A DNA stretch of 64,000 bases from Papio anubis (GCF_008728515.1 NC_044989.1:67984501-68048500), one strand, 5' to 3'. Numbered from the stretch's first letter, positions 33,940 through 46,489 are shown. Numbers and translations: made by a program. Notes: a model not told the origin generated them from the letters alone.

Positions 33940-34640
33940 TTAGCCAGGAAACAAAGGCTGGCTGCAATGATGATGATTATAATGAAGATGATGATACCTC
34001 AGGTTCCTAATCCAACCACTGTTCATTTCTAACTGGTGTAGTTCAGCTGGCTCTGCTCCAGGGCACTCAGAGATTCAGGCTGTAACTTGTAAACAGTTCT
34101 GATTTGCAGCCCTCTGTTGAATCCTCGGCATCTGCCCAGGAAAAGAGAAAGATAAGAGAGCAGAGAATCTTGTAGGAGATTTTAGAGGCCAGGAATCTGT
34201 TTATGCTCACTTACCAGATCCAGTCCCATGGCTCCACTGTGGTTCGATGGGGCTAGGAAATGTGCCCAGGAAGAGGAGGGGAAGCCCAGAGATTGTTGAG
34301 CACCAAAATGATTGGCCCTAGTCACTGTGAAGGAATTTCATCTGTTCTAGCCATTGCCTAGGGTTTGTGGAACTGAGTGTGGAGGGTCTTGAACACTCAT
34401 AACCAGGATGTGAGCCAATGGACCAAGGGCCATAGTGGAGTTTAGTAGGAAACTTCTTTGTAGATGGAGAACTGACAAGAAATTAATAAAGCAATTTTAG
34501 TAGGCATGCTCACCATCATCCTCTGCTTCCCTGGAAAACTTGAGTGCAGGAAACCCTCCTCAGTCCAACCCTAACTAATATGATGTGAAGCCCTGGATGT
34601 TTTTGTAAAGCCACTTTTTTAAAGGCTGCAGAGATTACTA
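33940..34640. other. Unassigned sequence
   Basis: No repeat or gene recognised. A short GATGAT-like purine tract lies near 33967-33995. Confidence 0.45.
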
Positions 34641-34657
34641 TAAGTTGGGATAGTAAG

Positions 34658-34963
34658 GGCCAGATGCAGTGGCTCATACCTGTAATCCCAGCACTTTGCA
34701 GGACCAAGGTAGGTGGAGCACTTGAGGTCAGGAGTTCTACACCAGCCTGGGCAATATAGTGAGACCCCCCCCCACCCCCACCATCTCTTAAAAAAGGGAT
34801 ATTTAATTATCCAGGCATGGTGGCATGCACCTGTCATCCTAGCTACTTGGGGGGGCTGAGGTGGGAGAATAGCTTGAACCCAGGAGTTCAAGCTATAATC
34901 ACACCGATGCACTCCAGCCTGAGCAACAGAATGAGACCTTGTCTTAACAAAAAAAAAGAAAAA
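34658..34963 (+). mobile_element. Alu element (AluJ-like), full length with TSD
   Basis: It starts 'ggccagatgcagtggctcat' and ends in an impure A-tail near 34963. A 16 bp target-site duplication is visible: 'aagttgggatagtaag' (34642-34657) and 'aagttaggatagtaag' (34964-34979), with one mismatch. The middle A-rich linker is replaced by a C-rich run (34765-34782). High divergence points to AluJ. Confidence 0.97.
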
Positions 34964-34979
34964 AAGTTAGGATAGTAAG

Positions 34980-36035
34980 GCAAGACTTCAAAGCAAGTAA
35001 AGACTTTGATCTAAACTTTAAAGTACACAAAGCACTAAACAACTGATACAGTTTAAGAAGTTCATATGCTGTTACCTATATTTGCCCCATAGTTACTGAG
35101 GAAGACAATGGAAGTTAAAGAGGGGGTATCAATAAAATTTTTGGTCTAAGGATGAAGATAATATTGATGAAAACAGAAAAGATTACCTTCTATGTAAAAC
35201 AATTTAAATATTTGAGAGGCAAATAATTTTGTTTCAAATGATAGCACTTTCAGCTGTGGATTCTGAACTTTACTGTACAGATTTCATGTTTGCAGGTAAA
35301 GGAAGAGTTGGCATGTGGAAAGCTACCTAAGAGCATCCCTCATCTGCTTACAGAACTGTCTAGGGGTCTCATGATATAGGTGCCTTCTTTTTTTAACTGA
35401 ACAAAGAAAAGGGGAAGAAAGTAAATAGTGTGAGAAGGACTAAATCTAGGGGAAAACAAATACTCAGAAAGTAATCAGTAGTTCTTCTATAATTTCTTCT
35501 TGGGTACAAGAAAAAGTCAAGGGCTTTTCCACCAAGTTTAGACAAAATCTGGTACCTTGAGAACTTTTGACGCCAAAGCATCAGTGTTCTATTCCCTAAG
35601 GATACTACCTGTATCTTATTAAAAGGAAATGGAATAGAATTAGTTTATGCACCTACGGATCTTCATCATTCAAGTGACTGTTTCTCAATTATTGAAAGTT
35701 CTATAGATAAATGAAAATGTACCTCTCATAAGTAGCATCTCATAACAGGAGAAATATGGCAGGAGCTGATATGTACATATTACCTACTTGTTATACTTAT
35801 TATGTTTTACTTCAATTAACTTTTCCTTTATGTTAAAACATGATTATGTAATGGAATTTAATTAACTTTTATAGGTTGATTACAACAAATAATGTATCAT
35901 CTTTTTAATGCATTTCTGAGCACAAAAGCATTTACCTTTCCTTGTGATATAAGTTAACCAAAACAAAAACAACTTATATTCTCCAAAACCATTTCTACCT
36001 TCTGAAAATTCTAGTTCTTGTAATGTTTCTCCCTA
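34980..36035. other. Unassigned sequence
   Basis: AT-rich, with no repeat or gene recognised. Confidence 0.45.
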
Positions 36036-36039
36036 TGCT

Positions 36040-36470
36040 GGTTAATCTTTTGTTTTTCAGCCCCACAGCCTGACCTTCTCTATTCTGCTCTTTATTGCTG
36101 GGGTTGGAAGCCTGCAGACTACATTTCCCAGGGCTCCTTGCCAGCTAGGTTCTTGTTATTTTCCACCAATTGGAGAAACTATTGGAAGACTTTTGTTTCT
36201 TTCTTTTTTTTTTTTTTTAACAGAACAAAAGACAGAAGCATTGTTTTGTTTTGTTTTCTTTGCTTCTGATTTCCACAGCACCGTGGTTGCTAAGAGTTTC
36301 TGGTGGCAGCAGGGGAGCTTCAGTCTCTAGAGTCCCAGAATGGGCAGGCTCTCACGCATAGCTCTGGTTATAGCTGAGGCAGCACCTTGTTGGCAGTTTT
36401 AGCAGCAGGAGATTTGGGCTCCTGGGCTCCAGTCCAAGGACACCAGAAGCTTCCTTTTTTCCCTATTAAT
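36040..36470. other. Possible old dispersed repeat interrupted by poly(T)
   Basis: 'cagactacatttcccagggc' with 'tccttgccagctaggttctt' on the left and 'ggtggcagcaggggagcttc' with 'ctgggctccagtccaaggac' on the right resemble parts of an ancient mammalian repeat. They are separated by a T-run (36203-36218) and a TTTTG tract. I cannot assign the family. Confidence 0.3.
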
Positions 36471-36649
36471 TCAAGTTCAAAACTTTGAGGTTATTTATGA
36501 GCATTCTCCCTCTGTTACAGCTTGTCAATGATCTTTTTCTTCCTATTATATCTTATACACATATTTTCTTTCTTTTCCATTCTAAGTTACCCTGCCTTGA
36601 TCATTCCCCAATAGTTCATGGGCCCTCATAATATGTTCCCAGACACTGA

Positions 36650-37125
36650 AACTTGGGAGAGACCTGGGTTTAAATTTGAGTTCTTCTACTAACTTGCTCT
36701 GTGGCTCAAAGCAAGTTATTTAACTTCTTCAAGGCTCAGCATTTTTATCTGTATTAATAGTAAAGGAAAAATGCTAATGGTTATTGAACATCTATAACAT
36801 GCTTGGGGTTTTGCAAACACTCTCCATGCATTCTTAATACTTACAACAATCCCATGAAGTGTGTATTATATTATTCTCATTTTTACAACTGAGAAAACTG
36901 AAGTTTAGAAGAGGTAAGTGGTTTGCTTGAGGTCTCTCTGCCAGTAAATGAAGGAGATGAGAATTTAACTCCGGTGTCTCCAACTTCAAATACCATTCTC
37001 TTAATCTTATTTCAGTGAGGATCATAATATAGATAATGTAAGGTTATTGTGATTATTAAATATATAAAGCATTTATCATAGGTTCAACATATAATAAGCA
37101 TTTAATGAATGGTAGATCTTATATC
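36650..37125 (+). mobile_element. MIR SINE split by another MIR
   Basis: The left half (36650-36775) reads 'gagacctgggtttaaatttg', 'actaacttgctctgtggctc', 'agcaagttatttaacttctt' and 'aaggctcagcatttttatct'. The right half (37013-37125) reads 'tcataatatagataatgtaa', 'ggttattgtgattattaaat' and 'taataagcatttaatgaatg'. Joined, they give one forward MIR. The middle is a second MIR in reverse. Confidence 0.85.
36778..37012 (-). mobile_element. MIR SINE, reverse, inserted in MIR
   Basis: 'tggttattgaacatctataa', 'cttacaacaatcccatgaag', 'acaactgagaaaactgaagt' and 'gtggtttgcttgaggtctct' form a near full-length reverse MIR. 'cattctcttaatcttatttc' closes it. It lies inside the forward MIR, so the two together can fold as an imperfect hairpin. 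Confidence 0.88.
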
Positions 37126-37129
37126 TGAA

Positions 37130-38145
37130 AAGTGCTATAATAGTCTTTATGTCTCATATAGTATTACATGTATGCATCAAAGGCCAAACATATTCTCCTT
37201 TGGTCATCTTAACTCAAATTATTGGATGTCTTCCCCTACAGAAACATATAAGAGAGTTAGTGGAAAAATAGGTTTTGTCTCATAGTCATTCTTGCTGGAA
37301 CACATAGGTTCTGTAGACAAACTTACACTAGCATTAAATATACAGTTATATTTTCTTAGGTGTTAATTTTTTATGCTTAAACATATCCTTTTTTCTTGGT
37401 GTAAGCAGTCATAGTTGACACTTAATGAAACTTAGATTTGAATCTTTAATGTGAGCATTTGACATTAACAGGGATAATCAAGACAAGTGGAAATGTCACT
37501 GCCACAAAGCAGGTGATGGTCCAGGGAGAGCAGGGAGCAGCACAACTGAAGAGACAAGAGGAACAATCTTAAAGACAGATTCCACCCAAGCTTAGGGACA
37601 GAACACAGCTAATTCTGTGTTTCACAATAGATTCAATATATTTTTTCAGGTAGTTTATCTTTTCTCTTTGCTGCAATGTTGGACTCACTTGTTTTAATAT
37701 GAATATTTTATACTCAAAGGTCAATTAATAACTAGCAACCCAAATAAAGCTTCTTGGTATCTTCTGTCATCAATTCTTAAAACTTCTGGACTATCACCTC
37801 TACTCAAAGGATTCTGTTCATTTTTAAAGCAACTTGCCTCCCATTTCCTGTCATTGGTGGATAATTGGAATTAGCTCCTCAGGAGTCATCATGATGTAGT
37901 ATAAAAAGGAGTGGAGACCAGGAGTCTGATGGTGACGCTGATGCTAAATACCTCTGGGAATTCTCCTGGCCTTTATCTCATTCATCCAGTGAGACCCATA
38001 CTTTTATCCTGTCCAGAAATTTTATGATTCTAATTAAGAATGATTTCTTCATTCTGATTTATTGCAATGAATTAAAGCATACCCAAAGCCTAAATGTGGC
38101 TGCATTCCCAAATGCTGCCTCTGGAAACCCTAATCTTAACAATTT
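37130..38145. other. Unassigned sequence
   Basis: No repeat or gene recognised. Confidence 0.45.
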
Positions 38146-38149
38146 TGCA

Positions 38150-38585
38150 ATTGTTGACCAAATACTCTTTGAGCAAATACAATGTAATGTGTCATTGCTT
38201 AACATTCTGGAGGACACAGAATGCAGTACCAATCCTCATGGATTTTTTAGTTTAGTTGATGAGGCAAGGCACCGACACCAAAAGAAGATGCAAATATAAG
38301 GCAGAATAAGATCTGAATCGATACCAAAAGTGCTAAGCAAATAATATGGTAGAGAACAACTCCTGACAAAGAAAAGAGCATGGAACCATTTACAGGAGAG
38401 TTCAAATGCAAACTTAAGCAGAGTAGAGAGTGTGACAGAAGACCAAGCAGATGAGCCAGAAAAGGAGTTTGACCAGATTGTGAAAACACTTGAATGCCTG
38501 TATAAGGAAATTTGACTTCATTCACCATGCAATGGGGAACCACTGTTAGGTTTTGAATAAGGATCATTTCTAAAGTATCATAAAG
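38150..38585 (-). mobile_element. L2 LINE 3' portion, reverse strand
   Basis: 'accaaatactctttgagcaa', 'ttgcttaacattctggagga', 'tttagtttagttgatgaggc', 'acttgaatgcctgtataagg', 'ccatgcaatggggaaccact' and 'gttaggttttgaataaggat' follow the reverse L2 order. Frames in it are artefacts. Confidence 0.75.
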
Positions 38586-38589
38586 GATT

Positions 38590-40080
38590 TCAAAGGTGTA
38601 TTTGTCACAACACAGATGTTTCATACTTCTGAATGAACTGCTCAACTTTCAGAATTTGATCTTTATCACATTTAAATTGAATGGATTGGACAGGTTCTTA
38701 TAATCCCCAAAAGCTTTAATACACCAGGCATTCCTACAGATATTCCTTTAAGTGACTTTTGCTTCAATTAAGACAATTTCAGCTTAATGTGACTACAGAT
38801 CAAAATCAGTAGCTAGTGGCAAAGTAAAAGCATCAAAGAATTCCATTCTTTAGAGTTTAACCTTTCTTCTCATTTTTTTAAGCTAGCTATCATTTAATAA
38901 GAAACCACTGAGCCATCCCACACCTCTGTACATGTATTGCTTATTCATCTTTGCAGTTTTACAATAAAGCTAAAAATACTTTCTTCATCCCCAAAAGATA
39001 CTTAATTATATTTTATGGGATGACGATCCCAACCACTTGGGTGGCTGATAGATATTTTCTTGTTTTGTAGTATTGAAAAGAACCAAACAAAAAACTTTTA
39101 GCATTTGCCTCCAACAAGGGTTGGAGAGAGAAGAAATCTCTATCTATTAGCATGAAACTTTGCTGTTTTCTCTACTGAATTAACTCCAATCATTTTCAAG
39201 AAAGAACATTTCAATACATTTTTCTGACAGGTAGGAAATTAACTACATACCAGAAGCTATTGAATTCAACTTTAACAGTATCAATAAACATTTCTGATTA
39301 AATTATGAAATTGATTTTATAATTTTGACCATTATGTTTTTACATCAATATCATCATATGACAGTAAATGTAGTTACTGCTTCCTTATTGATCTCAGACA
39401 TGGCACTCCAAAGTACTCATTTGACTATATTACAAAATCAAACTTGATTTCCTGTAGTATTGCAGTAACTTCAGGTCATAATCTAGTCTAAAGAATCAAA
39501 ATAGATGAATTATTCCGTTATTAAAAGATATATTTTTCCTTGGAGGAAAAGGAACACTTTGGTCAAGCCATCCCTAATGGTTGTGTTATAGGATATTTCT
39601 CCATGTGGAATTACTCTGTGTGGGTCTCACATAAATATCACATCACCTCCCAGCTTGTATGTTATCAATCATGTTTCTGGTGAATAACATAAACACCACT
39701 TGAAGAGAAAGAAATGTTTATGCTTCATATATAGGAATTCAACAAAATGCTGTGTTTCCATGACTTTAAAACCTAAGTCTTGGTCTCAGCAGCCCAACTC
39801 ACAAAAATACTACTAATATATTGAGCCATTGCATTTCCCAGAAGAGCAATGTGTCTTATGTGTCTTTAACTAGATAAATTTTAAAAGCAAACCAAAAGAT
39901 GAGGCACTGAGTATCTGGTAGAGCTAATACAAAACTGTGAATTCTCATCCTAGAGGTCCAGCATCCCACAGTAGGCCCATATAAAGGCATTTCATGCTTG
40001 TCAAAACGTTTTCCACAAAAGAATTGAGTTTCAAGTCATACAATGCAGGCACATGAGGAAATCTCCCAAATTGCCTAGTC
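38590..40080. other. Unassigned sequence
   Basis: About 1.5 kb of AT-rich sequence with no recognised repeat or gene. Confidence 0.45.
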
Positions 40081-40084
40081 TACT

Positions 40085-40235
40085 ACCTCATTAGGTAGCT
40101 ATGAAGACCAAGGCCTAGTGTCATTAAGGGACTCACTGAAGGCGACATTGCTGGTTCATAACAGTACTAGAACTAGGCCCCAAGTTTCTTGTCTTGCAGC
40201 CCAACTCCATTTTTTCATGTCAGGTATATCCTGAT
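40085..40235 (-). mobile_element. MIR-like fragment, reverse strand
   Basis: 'ctcattaggtagctatgaag', 'accaaggcctagtgtcatta', 'gggactcactgaaggcgaca' and 'actagaactaggccccaagt' resemble the 5' half of a reverse MIR. Confidence 0.5.
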
Positions 40236-40239
40236 TATA

Positions 40240-41530
40240 ATTTTTGAAATAGCCTGTGAAGTAACAGTTAAAACATTAACCCTAAGACAAATTACGTCTA
40301 CCCCAGAACCAAACACATATCAGCCCACACTAGAAAAGCTCTAAGGCTGGGATTTTTCTTTTTTTAAATCAGATCCCTAGCTCCAGGGAAATGGAAATGC
40401 TGTTTTGGGACTACCGGAAATCAAAAAGAAGTCTTTCACGCGTTTCACAAAGGACCAAAGTATTTATTCATGGTGGCTCAAGATACCAAAAAAGACAAAT
40501 ATGCCTTTTCTATGAGAATCTATAAGTTTCTGCCATAGCTCTGAGTCTGGAGGGTCAGATAAGATCCACCCACTCTTTACTTCTCTTCATTCTTGCATTG
40601 GCATTTGCTAAATATATCTTCTTGGAAAGGGTTCTGTTACATGGTCAACATTTAAAACCAATGGGAAGAAAAACATCAAATAGTTGACTTCTAACCAATA
40701 GGGCTGCAGAATCGTTTAATCATAAGTAACCATAAATTTCATCTCCTCCAGTCTTCCCCAAAGCAGGAATATCCTGGGTACCATCCAAGAAGATGCCCCC
40801 GATCTTTCTCAGCTTTGGGGTCAGGTGACCTTCTCTTTTCTAGATAGGTCATTTTGTTTATGAATACTAGTGAACAATCAAAGCTTTTCCTTATACAATG
40901 CTAAAACTGATTTACTGTTTGATTCAATGCCTCCAGAAAAAAAGTGTATCAAAACTGGCACTTTAATAAAAGTGAATCTAGCCCTACATATTAGTCTCCT
41001 ATTTTATTGTAAGAATATCTTCCTGCTTTAGTTTGTGCAAGATAAGCAACTCTGTGAAAGGAAAGATACTTTAGGAAGCTTGGAAGAGACAAAACAACAG
41101 GAATCTAATATTTTTTAATTTACGAGAGTGAATATTGGGTTTCTACAGAGCAAGAGAGTCTAAAAGGGCATGGTGGTGACAGGGCATAGTAATACCTGTT
41201 GCTCCAAGACCATCATAGACACTACTCTCACTAGGATGATACCTATTTGTTGCTTTACCAAGGACCACTTATTGAATGCATAGGTCCTTGAGATAGAAAG
41301 GTTAATTCAAGTATGTATTTGTTAGGCCACTTGATACGGTGTCTTATGTGTGTCTAATGTTCTATGAAATCTTCAGTGATAACACAGGCATTACCCTCCT
41401 CTGCAAAGTCCACAAGCCCATGGGAGAAACAGCCATGTAGATCCACAAATAAGAATGCAATGAGTAGATACATGCAAAGAGAAGGTTCAGTGATCAAAAG
41501 AGAGTCCAGTTGCCAATAAGAGTTTATCCA
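40240..41530. other. Unassigned sequence
   Basis: No repeat or gene recognised. Confidence 0.45.
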
Positions 41531-41534
41531 TCTT

Positions 41535-42010
41535 TGCTTCTCTTGTCTGGATTACTGTGACTGGCCTTCTAACAACGAATTCTGTTCTATTCCACTCAAA
41601 TGTATCTTCCACTTGATTCTTAATGATTGTTCTAAAATCCTATCCTGATTATGCATTCCCTTACCCTCAGTTGAAAGTTCATGCTCCTTGGCATGATATA
41701 CAAACTCATCGATAAGACAGTTCCTACTCTCCTCTAGCACTTTTCTTTGTACCAGCCCCACCTTACATCTTGTCTTCCAGCCATATTCACCTCCGTGTGG
41801 ATGCCCAGATACTCAGGGTTTGCTCACCCCTTAGTCTTCATCCACAGGGCATTCTTCACTGAGGATGATAGTCTTGTTTTGTATTCTTCATGGAAAAAAA
41901 CTAAGTGAAGCTTCAGGTTTCAGCCAAGGTGTTATCTTTTCAGGAAGCCATTCTGACCCTCCTGGCCGGCATTTCTATTCTGGGTTCAAAAGCACCTGTG
42001 CTTACCTTGA
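41535..42010 (+). mobile_element. L2 LINE fragment, forward
   Basis: 'actggccttctaacaacgaa', 'gttctaaaatcctatcctga', 'gaaagttcatgctccttggc', 'atgatatacaaactcatcga', 'cttccagccatattcacctc' and 'ggaagccattctgaccctcc' follow the L2 ORF2 end to 3'UTR order, diverged. Confidence 0.7.
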
Positions 42011-42097
42011 TAATAGATGGTAAGCTATTGAAATCCTATAGCTATTATGGTCCATACCATTTAGGTGATCAGTTTTGTTACCACCTTATCCAAAAAC

Positions 42098-42213
42098 AAA
42101 AAGAAAAGGAGGAAGAGGAGAAGAAGAGGGAGGAGGAATAGAAGAGGGAGGGAGGGAGGAAGGAGGAAGGAAGGAAGGAAGAGAGGAAAGAAGGAAGGAA
42201 AGGAGGGAGAGAA
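42098..42213. repeat. Polypurine (GA/GGAA)-rich tract
   Basis: About 115 bp of A and G on the plus strand with a single T near 42139. It includes GGAGG, GGGA and GGAA runs. Mirror-symmetric purine tracts of this type can form triplex DNA. Confidence 0.95.
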
Positions 42214-42214
42214 T

Positions 42215-43155
42215 TTGCTTATTTTGTGGATTATTACTACAGAGTAAATAAAATAACATTTAACCTTATAACTTCCATAGATCTCAGCATAGCTTGTGTT
42301 GATAATTATCTACCTGATAAGTATTAATACATGAATGAATGAGTGAAAAGCCATCAGTGGTTTTAGTGGCCCCAAGGAGCTTTTACAATGCCCACAGGTT
42401 ATATTCTGAGCCCTGCCTGCTCAGATGTCCTTTCAGTAACTTAGTGCTGTAAAAACTGCTGTTTGACTACAGGAGAAGGGCATTCAGCATGGGTTTCTTT
42501 AGGTCTAAAATAACTCTGCTGACAGAGGAAAGATTTGGCCTATCAGATGTCATGGGTAGCACAACTTACCCTTTGGTTGTTACTATATTAAAGTTGATTC
42601 AAGGATAGGAAATAGTGGAGAGATTTTCATGGAGCCAGTTTCTACATTAGGAACATCCACAGGCAAGCTGAAGATGTTTATCCGTCCCTTTGTTCAGAAG
42701 ATAGGTTACATTTTTATAAAAATAAATGTAGGTATTTCCCTAGGTCTCAGAACTTGATGAGAAAGCATCAGGCTCTTTATTTTCCAAGGACTTTTGTTGT
42801 TTTAATGATTTTAAGTAAACAGCTTATTTAAATTTCACAACAAAGTTTTCTCTAATAGTGAAGCTTCAGCTTTGAGATTCAAATAGCCTGGACCTTTTCT
42901 GTTGGGGTCTATGACCCTTTTCTGTTGTACCTGTGATGCTTCCGTAGTGAGGGAGAATAAGCAACACAAGTGTGGGGCATTGGAAATTCATTCTGGAAGG
43001 TAAGAAAACATCACTTCTCACAGAATTTCCTCAAGCATACTTACAAGATCTTAAATGAAAACATTAAGCATTTCCTATTATCACTTAGCTTATACTTGGT
43101 TGACACTGTATACATCTATCATAACTCTTGGAATACAAATTAGGACAGGAGTAAT
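42215..43155. other. Unassigned sequence
   Basis: No repeat or gene recognised. Confidence 0.45.
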
Positions 43156-43161
43156 CTAAAA

Positions 43162-43460
43162 CAAGATTTGGCACATCTCTATAAAGAGTCAAGATAGTCA
43201 ACATTTTAGGCTTTGCAGACCATACAACCTTTATTGCAACTTCTATACTCAATTCTACCATTGTAGCAGGAAAGCAGTCACAGACAATATGTAGACAAAT
43301 GAATGTGACTGTGTTTCCATAAAACTTTATAGACATAGAAATCTAAATTTCATGTAATTTCCCCATGTTATAAAATATTCTTGTTTTGATTTTTTTTCTT
43401 AACCATTGAAAACCATTCTTGGCTGGATTGGGGCTGTGGGCCGTAACTTACCCACCCCTT
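43162..43460 (+). mobile_element. hAT (Charlie-type) nonautonomous element, long form
   Basis: 'caagatttggcacatctcta' matches the family starting CAGGGGTYGGCAAAC. 'aacattttaggctttgcaga', 'gtagcaggaaagcagtcaca', 'ttccataaaactttatagac', an AT-rich insert and the end 'ccgtaacttacccacccctt' follow. The same family occurs at 47740-47966. The possible 8 bp flanks match only partly (5 of 8). Confidence 0.8.
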
Positions 43461-43634
43461 CTCCATAATATACCATATACCTCTGGGCTAAGAGGTAGAA
43501 GTCACGCGATGTGCAAGTAAGATAAAGGATAAAGATTGGATTGCTTCTTCCCAGGACTATGGGATACCTATGAGAAAGTTTGCACACTCTCTAGGTAACA
43601 CTATGCTAATTCCCAGGGAAATGATAAAAATGAA

Positions 43635-43875
43635 TTCAAACTTTTTGCATATCTGTTGTATCTTGCACTTTTCATATGTTGCCTCATTTAATCCTCACAG
43701 TGACCACGTAAGGGCATTTAAAATTTTCTCTTGTTTTACAGAAGTGTAAACCAAGGCCCAGAAAAGTTGTGTAACTTGCCTAAGATCACACACCAGCAGG
43801 CAGAGGATTTTCACTCAGTCTCCCTGACTAGAGAGTCTGTCCCCTTTTCACTCTACTTCCAATAGCACAATGCCC
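43635..43875 (-). mobile_element. MIR SINE, reverse strand
   Basis: 'tcatttaatcctcacagtga', 'ttgttttacagaagtgtaaa', 'gtgtaacttgcctaagatca' and 'cagcaggcagaggattttca' give a clear reverse MIR. Confidence 0.88.
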
Positions 43876-43924
43876 CTGGATCTGCCACTACGTTTGGAAT
43901 TCATCATTTATACCAGCAGGTGGA

Positions 43925-44365
43925 TGAATGGTGTGGGAGTTACTGACACTAGCATTCAAAGCTTTCTATGGTATCCCTGATCTGGCTTCAATCTTGCTGT
44001 CTAACTTTCTCTCCCACTATTCGCCTAGGCGAACTCCGAATCCTCAAAACATCCTGCCCCTGTGCTTCTGCCTAGGCCACTTCCTCAGCCTGGCCTCCCA
44101 GGCTCAGTTCAAATGTCATCAGTAACATCAGCCTGCCTTGATTTCCCCTCATCTGAAGCTGAAAGTGATCCTGTTACTGAGTGACACCCAAAATACCTTG
44201 TACCTCCCTGCTTTCATCAACATTATATTCACTGAAGTTTAGGTCTTATTCACCTATTGTCAGTTCTTTGAGGACAGAAAAAGTATCTTATAAATCTTTG
44301 AATCTTCATATATATTGCATAGTTTGAATACTTGATAAATCTGTCAAATGAATTAACAATAGAGT
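43925..44365 (+). mobile_element. L2 LINE 3' portion, forward
   Basis: 'cattcaaagctttctatggt', 'atccctgatctggcttcaat', 'gtgcttctgcctaggccact', 'ctcagttcaaatgtcatcag', 'ggtcttattcacctattgtc' and 'tactt gataaatctgtcaaa' follow the L2 order. Confidence 0.8.
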
Positions 44366-44607
44366 TCTTTATTTCAGGAAAAAATGAAAAAAAAAAGCTA
44401 TCATCATTAGTAACATAAAAAAAATAGAATCTTTAAGATGGACAATGGAAGGATGCTCTCCAACGTGATTGGACCATTCAATTTTGTTTCTCACATCTGA
44501 AATTCAACTCTCCTTTGGCCGTCTGACTCAACTACATTCATCTAGGAAAAGAGAAGTAGCTTCTCCCTCTTTAACACTCTCTCCAAAGCATGGACACCTA
44601 AACTTTT

Positions 44608-44635
44608 TAAAAATAAAAAATAAAAATAAAAACTT
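44608..44635. repeat. (AAAAT)n A-rich tract
   Basis: Short A-rich pentanucleotide-like tract beside the possible LTR to its right. Confidence 0.8.
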
Positions 44636-44639
44636 CTTG

Positions 44640-45320
44640 TAGCACAGCTCAGATTAAACAACAGTTTATTAGAGGCTAGAGGATGACAAGAGGGCTATAC
44701 ACATGAAGAGGGACTAGAAAATGAGGTTGGACAAGGTGTATACACTTTACAGCTCTGCAACTTAGCTCAGCTGCAGGGAGACTGAGGCCATCTTATGCCC
44801 TACTCCTCGCAGGGCATGTAGTGCCTTTAGAGTCTCTGAAATGGACACTCAAGAAACATGGCTCCAAAGAGATCATAGCTCACACTTATTCTGCTAAGAT
44901 GTGCCACCAAGACATTCAGGTCTTTTGTTAGAGAATCTCTACTTTTATCAGAAGAATAAGTTCCAGGATGCCCAACTTCTTTAGGTCATATCTTGGTCCA
45001 ATGCAAAAAGCTCAGATTTGGAGGGGAAAGAGGAGAAAAACGGAATCTGCTGTCCCAGTTGAAAACAGTTTGAAAGCAGGACCAAGAAGCCAGGGTATAA
45101 ACCAGGTGACATTTAGATTTCTTTCCAGCTTTGGGTCTCTTCAGACCATACATCATGAGATATAGCAGTGGAAATTGGAACTAAATTTCAATATAAAACT
45201 ATGGGCAACATTTCAATATGAATTTATTTTCTTTAACAATAAGAAATACACTAAATGGTGTTAAGTGGAAACATTAATAAGATGCTTAAACTTTAGTGAG
45301 TTACTTAGGAAAGTTGAGAG
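44640..45320. other. Unassigned sequence, possible LTR at left
   Basis: 'aaacaacagtttattagagg' near 44656 contains AATAAA on the minus strand, and the following GC-richer block to about 44950 has the look of a reverse-strand LTR. No family could be recognised, so this stays a suspicion. The rest is unassigned. Confidence 0.3.
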
Positions 45321-45324
45321 AGGG

Positions 45325-45465
45325 AGCGAGATCAGTTGCGTGACCATGAGCAAGTCTGTTTCTTCTGGGTTTCCTCATCTGTTAAAATAGAAATAAAATG
45401 TTTCCCAGGGTTAAGTAAGGATCAAATGAAACAACAGAGGTGAAAGAGCTTTGAAAAATAGAATA
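45325..45465 (+). mobile_element. MIR SINE fragment
   Basis: 'agttgcgtgaccatgagcaa', 'ggtttcctcatctgttaaaa', 'tagaaataaaatgtttccca' and 'gggttaagtaaggatcaaat' give the forward 3' half of MIR. An A-run follows at 45476-45487. Confidence 0.75.
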
Positions 45466-45489
45466 TATCCCCGACAAAAAAAAAAAATG

Positions 45490-46485
45490 TAAGGGATGAT
45501 TATAAGCTAAATGCGTTACAGACCCAGCAGCCTAAGGCAGACTCAACCTCTTGGGCAAACAGCATTCCAACAGGTGTCTTGAGTAAGGGTTGAGGTTGCA
45601 TTCTGATTAACCCACGTGAAGTTTTTACATCATCTAACGCAATATGATATACCCAAGCAGAGCCCCTTGAAGGCCAAATTGGGTCTCTGGTTTCGTGTTG
45701 TTAGGATTGTGTTTTTCATTAATTTCAGTGACATTTTCAATTCCTCATCTAAGGAACGCAGGGGAGGAAGGTCCATAAGGAAGACGGGAACAGAAGAAGG
45801 GAGAATTTTGAATACTAAAGCAAAAAGACATTAACTTTTGCAAGGGAGTAGACTACAAAACAAAAACAAACCCGTTAGGTTAGTTAAATAAGCAGGTCAT
45901 TGAGACTTGCCAAAGCACGTAATGAAATAGATAAAAACAAGTTTTGGGGAGTGGTTTTCTTGTTTGGTTTGTCCCCCAAAGGAAATATCTGGCAGGATTC
46001 TCTGCCTTGTAATTAATTTATCCTGTGGTTGATATATTTGCTCGGTTTTATTGTATAAATAAAACAAGGAGCCAAATCTAATTTACATGGCAATATGTCA
46101 TACAATTCCTATTAGAAGAGACAGGAGTGGTGGTGAAGTGTTCTTTGAATACTGTTTTTGTAAGGCCATTAGTACAGATTTTTAAAAAGAGATAGGGAGA
46201 CTATTTGCAGAGGAAACACTAACCCAAGACCAAAGCAAGAAAAGAGCCCTGGTTTAGACTTGTCTGGTTTGAAAAGTAGCATTTGGTTCAGCATAACTAG
46301 CAAGATAACCAGGCAAATGATTCATCGGGCTCGTAACTCAGCAGGTGCATCGCTGTGCATCCCGCCAAAGAACCGTTCATGACTTGTTTCAAGCTGTGAC
46401 TTTCTGTGTGTGGCAAGAACAAGACAGGAACATCAGGTGCTCCAGTTACCTGCTATGGGTGTGTCTCACCTCATTCTGTTCAATC
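45490..46485. other. Unassigned sequence
   Basis: No repeat or gene recognised in about 1 kb. Confidence 0.45.
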
Positions 46486-46489
46486 ATAC

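Noticed and set aside
38247..38645. 132-residue minus-strand frame
   Set aside because: Most of it lies in a reverse-strand L2 remnant.
44640..44950. Named LTR at the reverse AATAAA
   Set aside because: Only the AATAAA and a composition shift support it. It is left as a suspicion within the unassigned entry.
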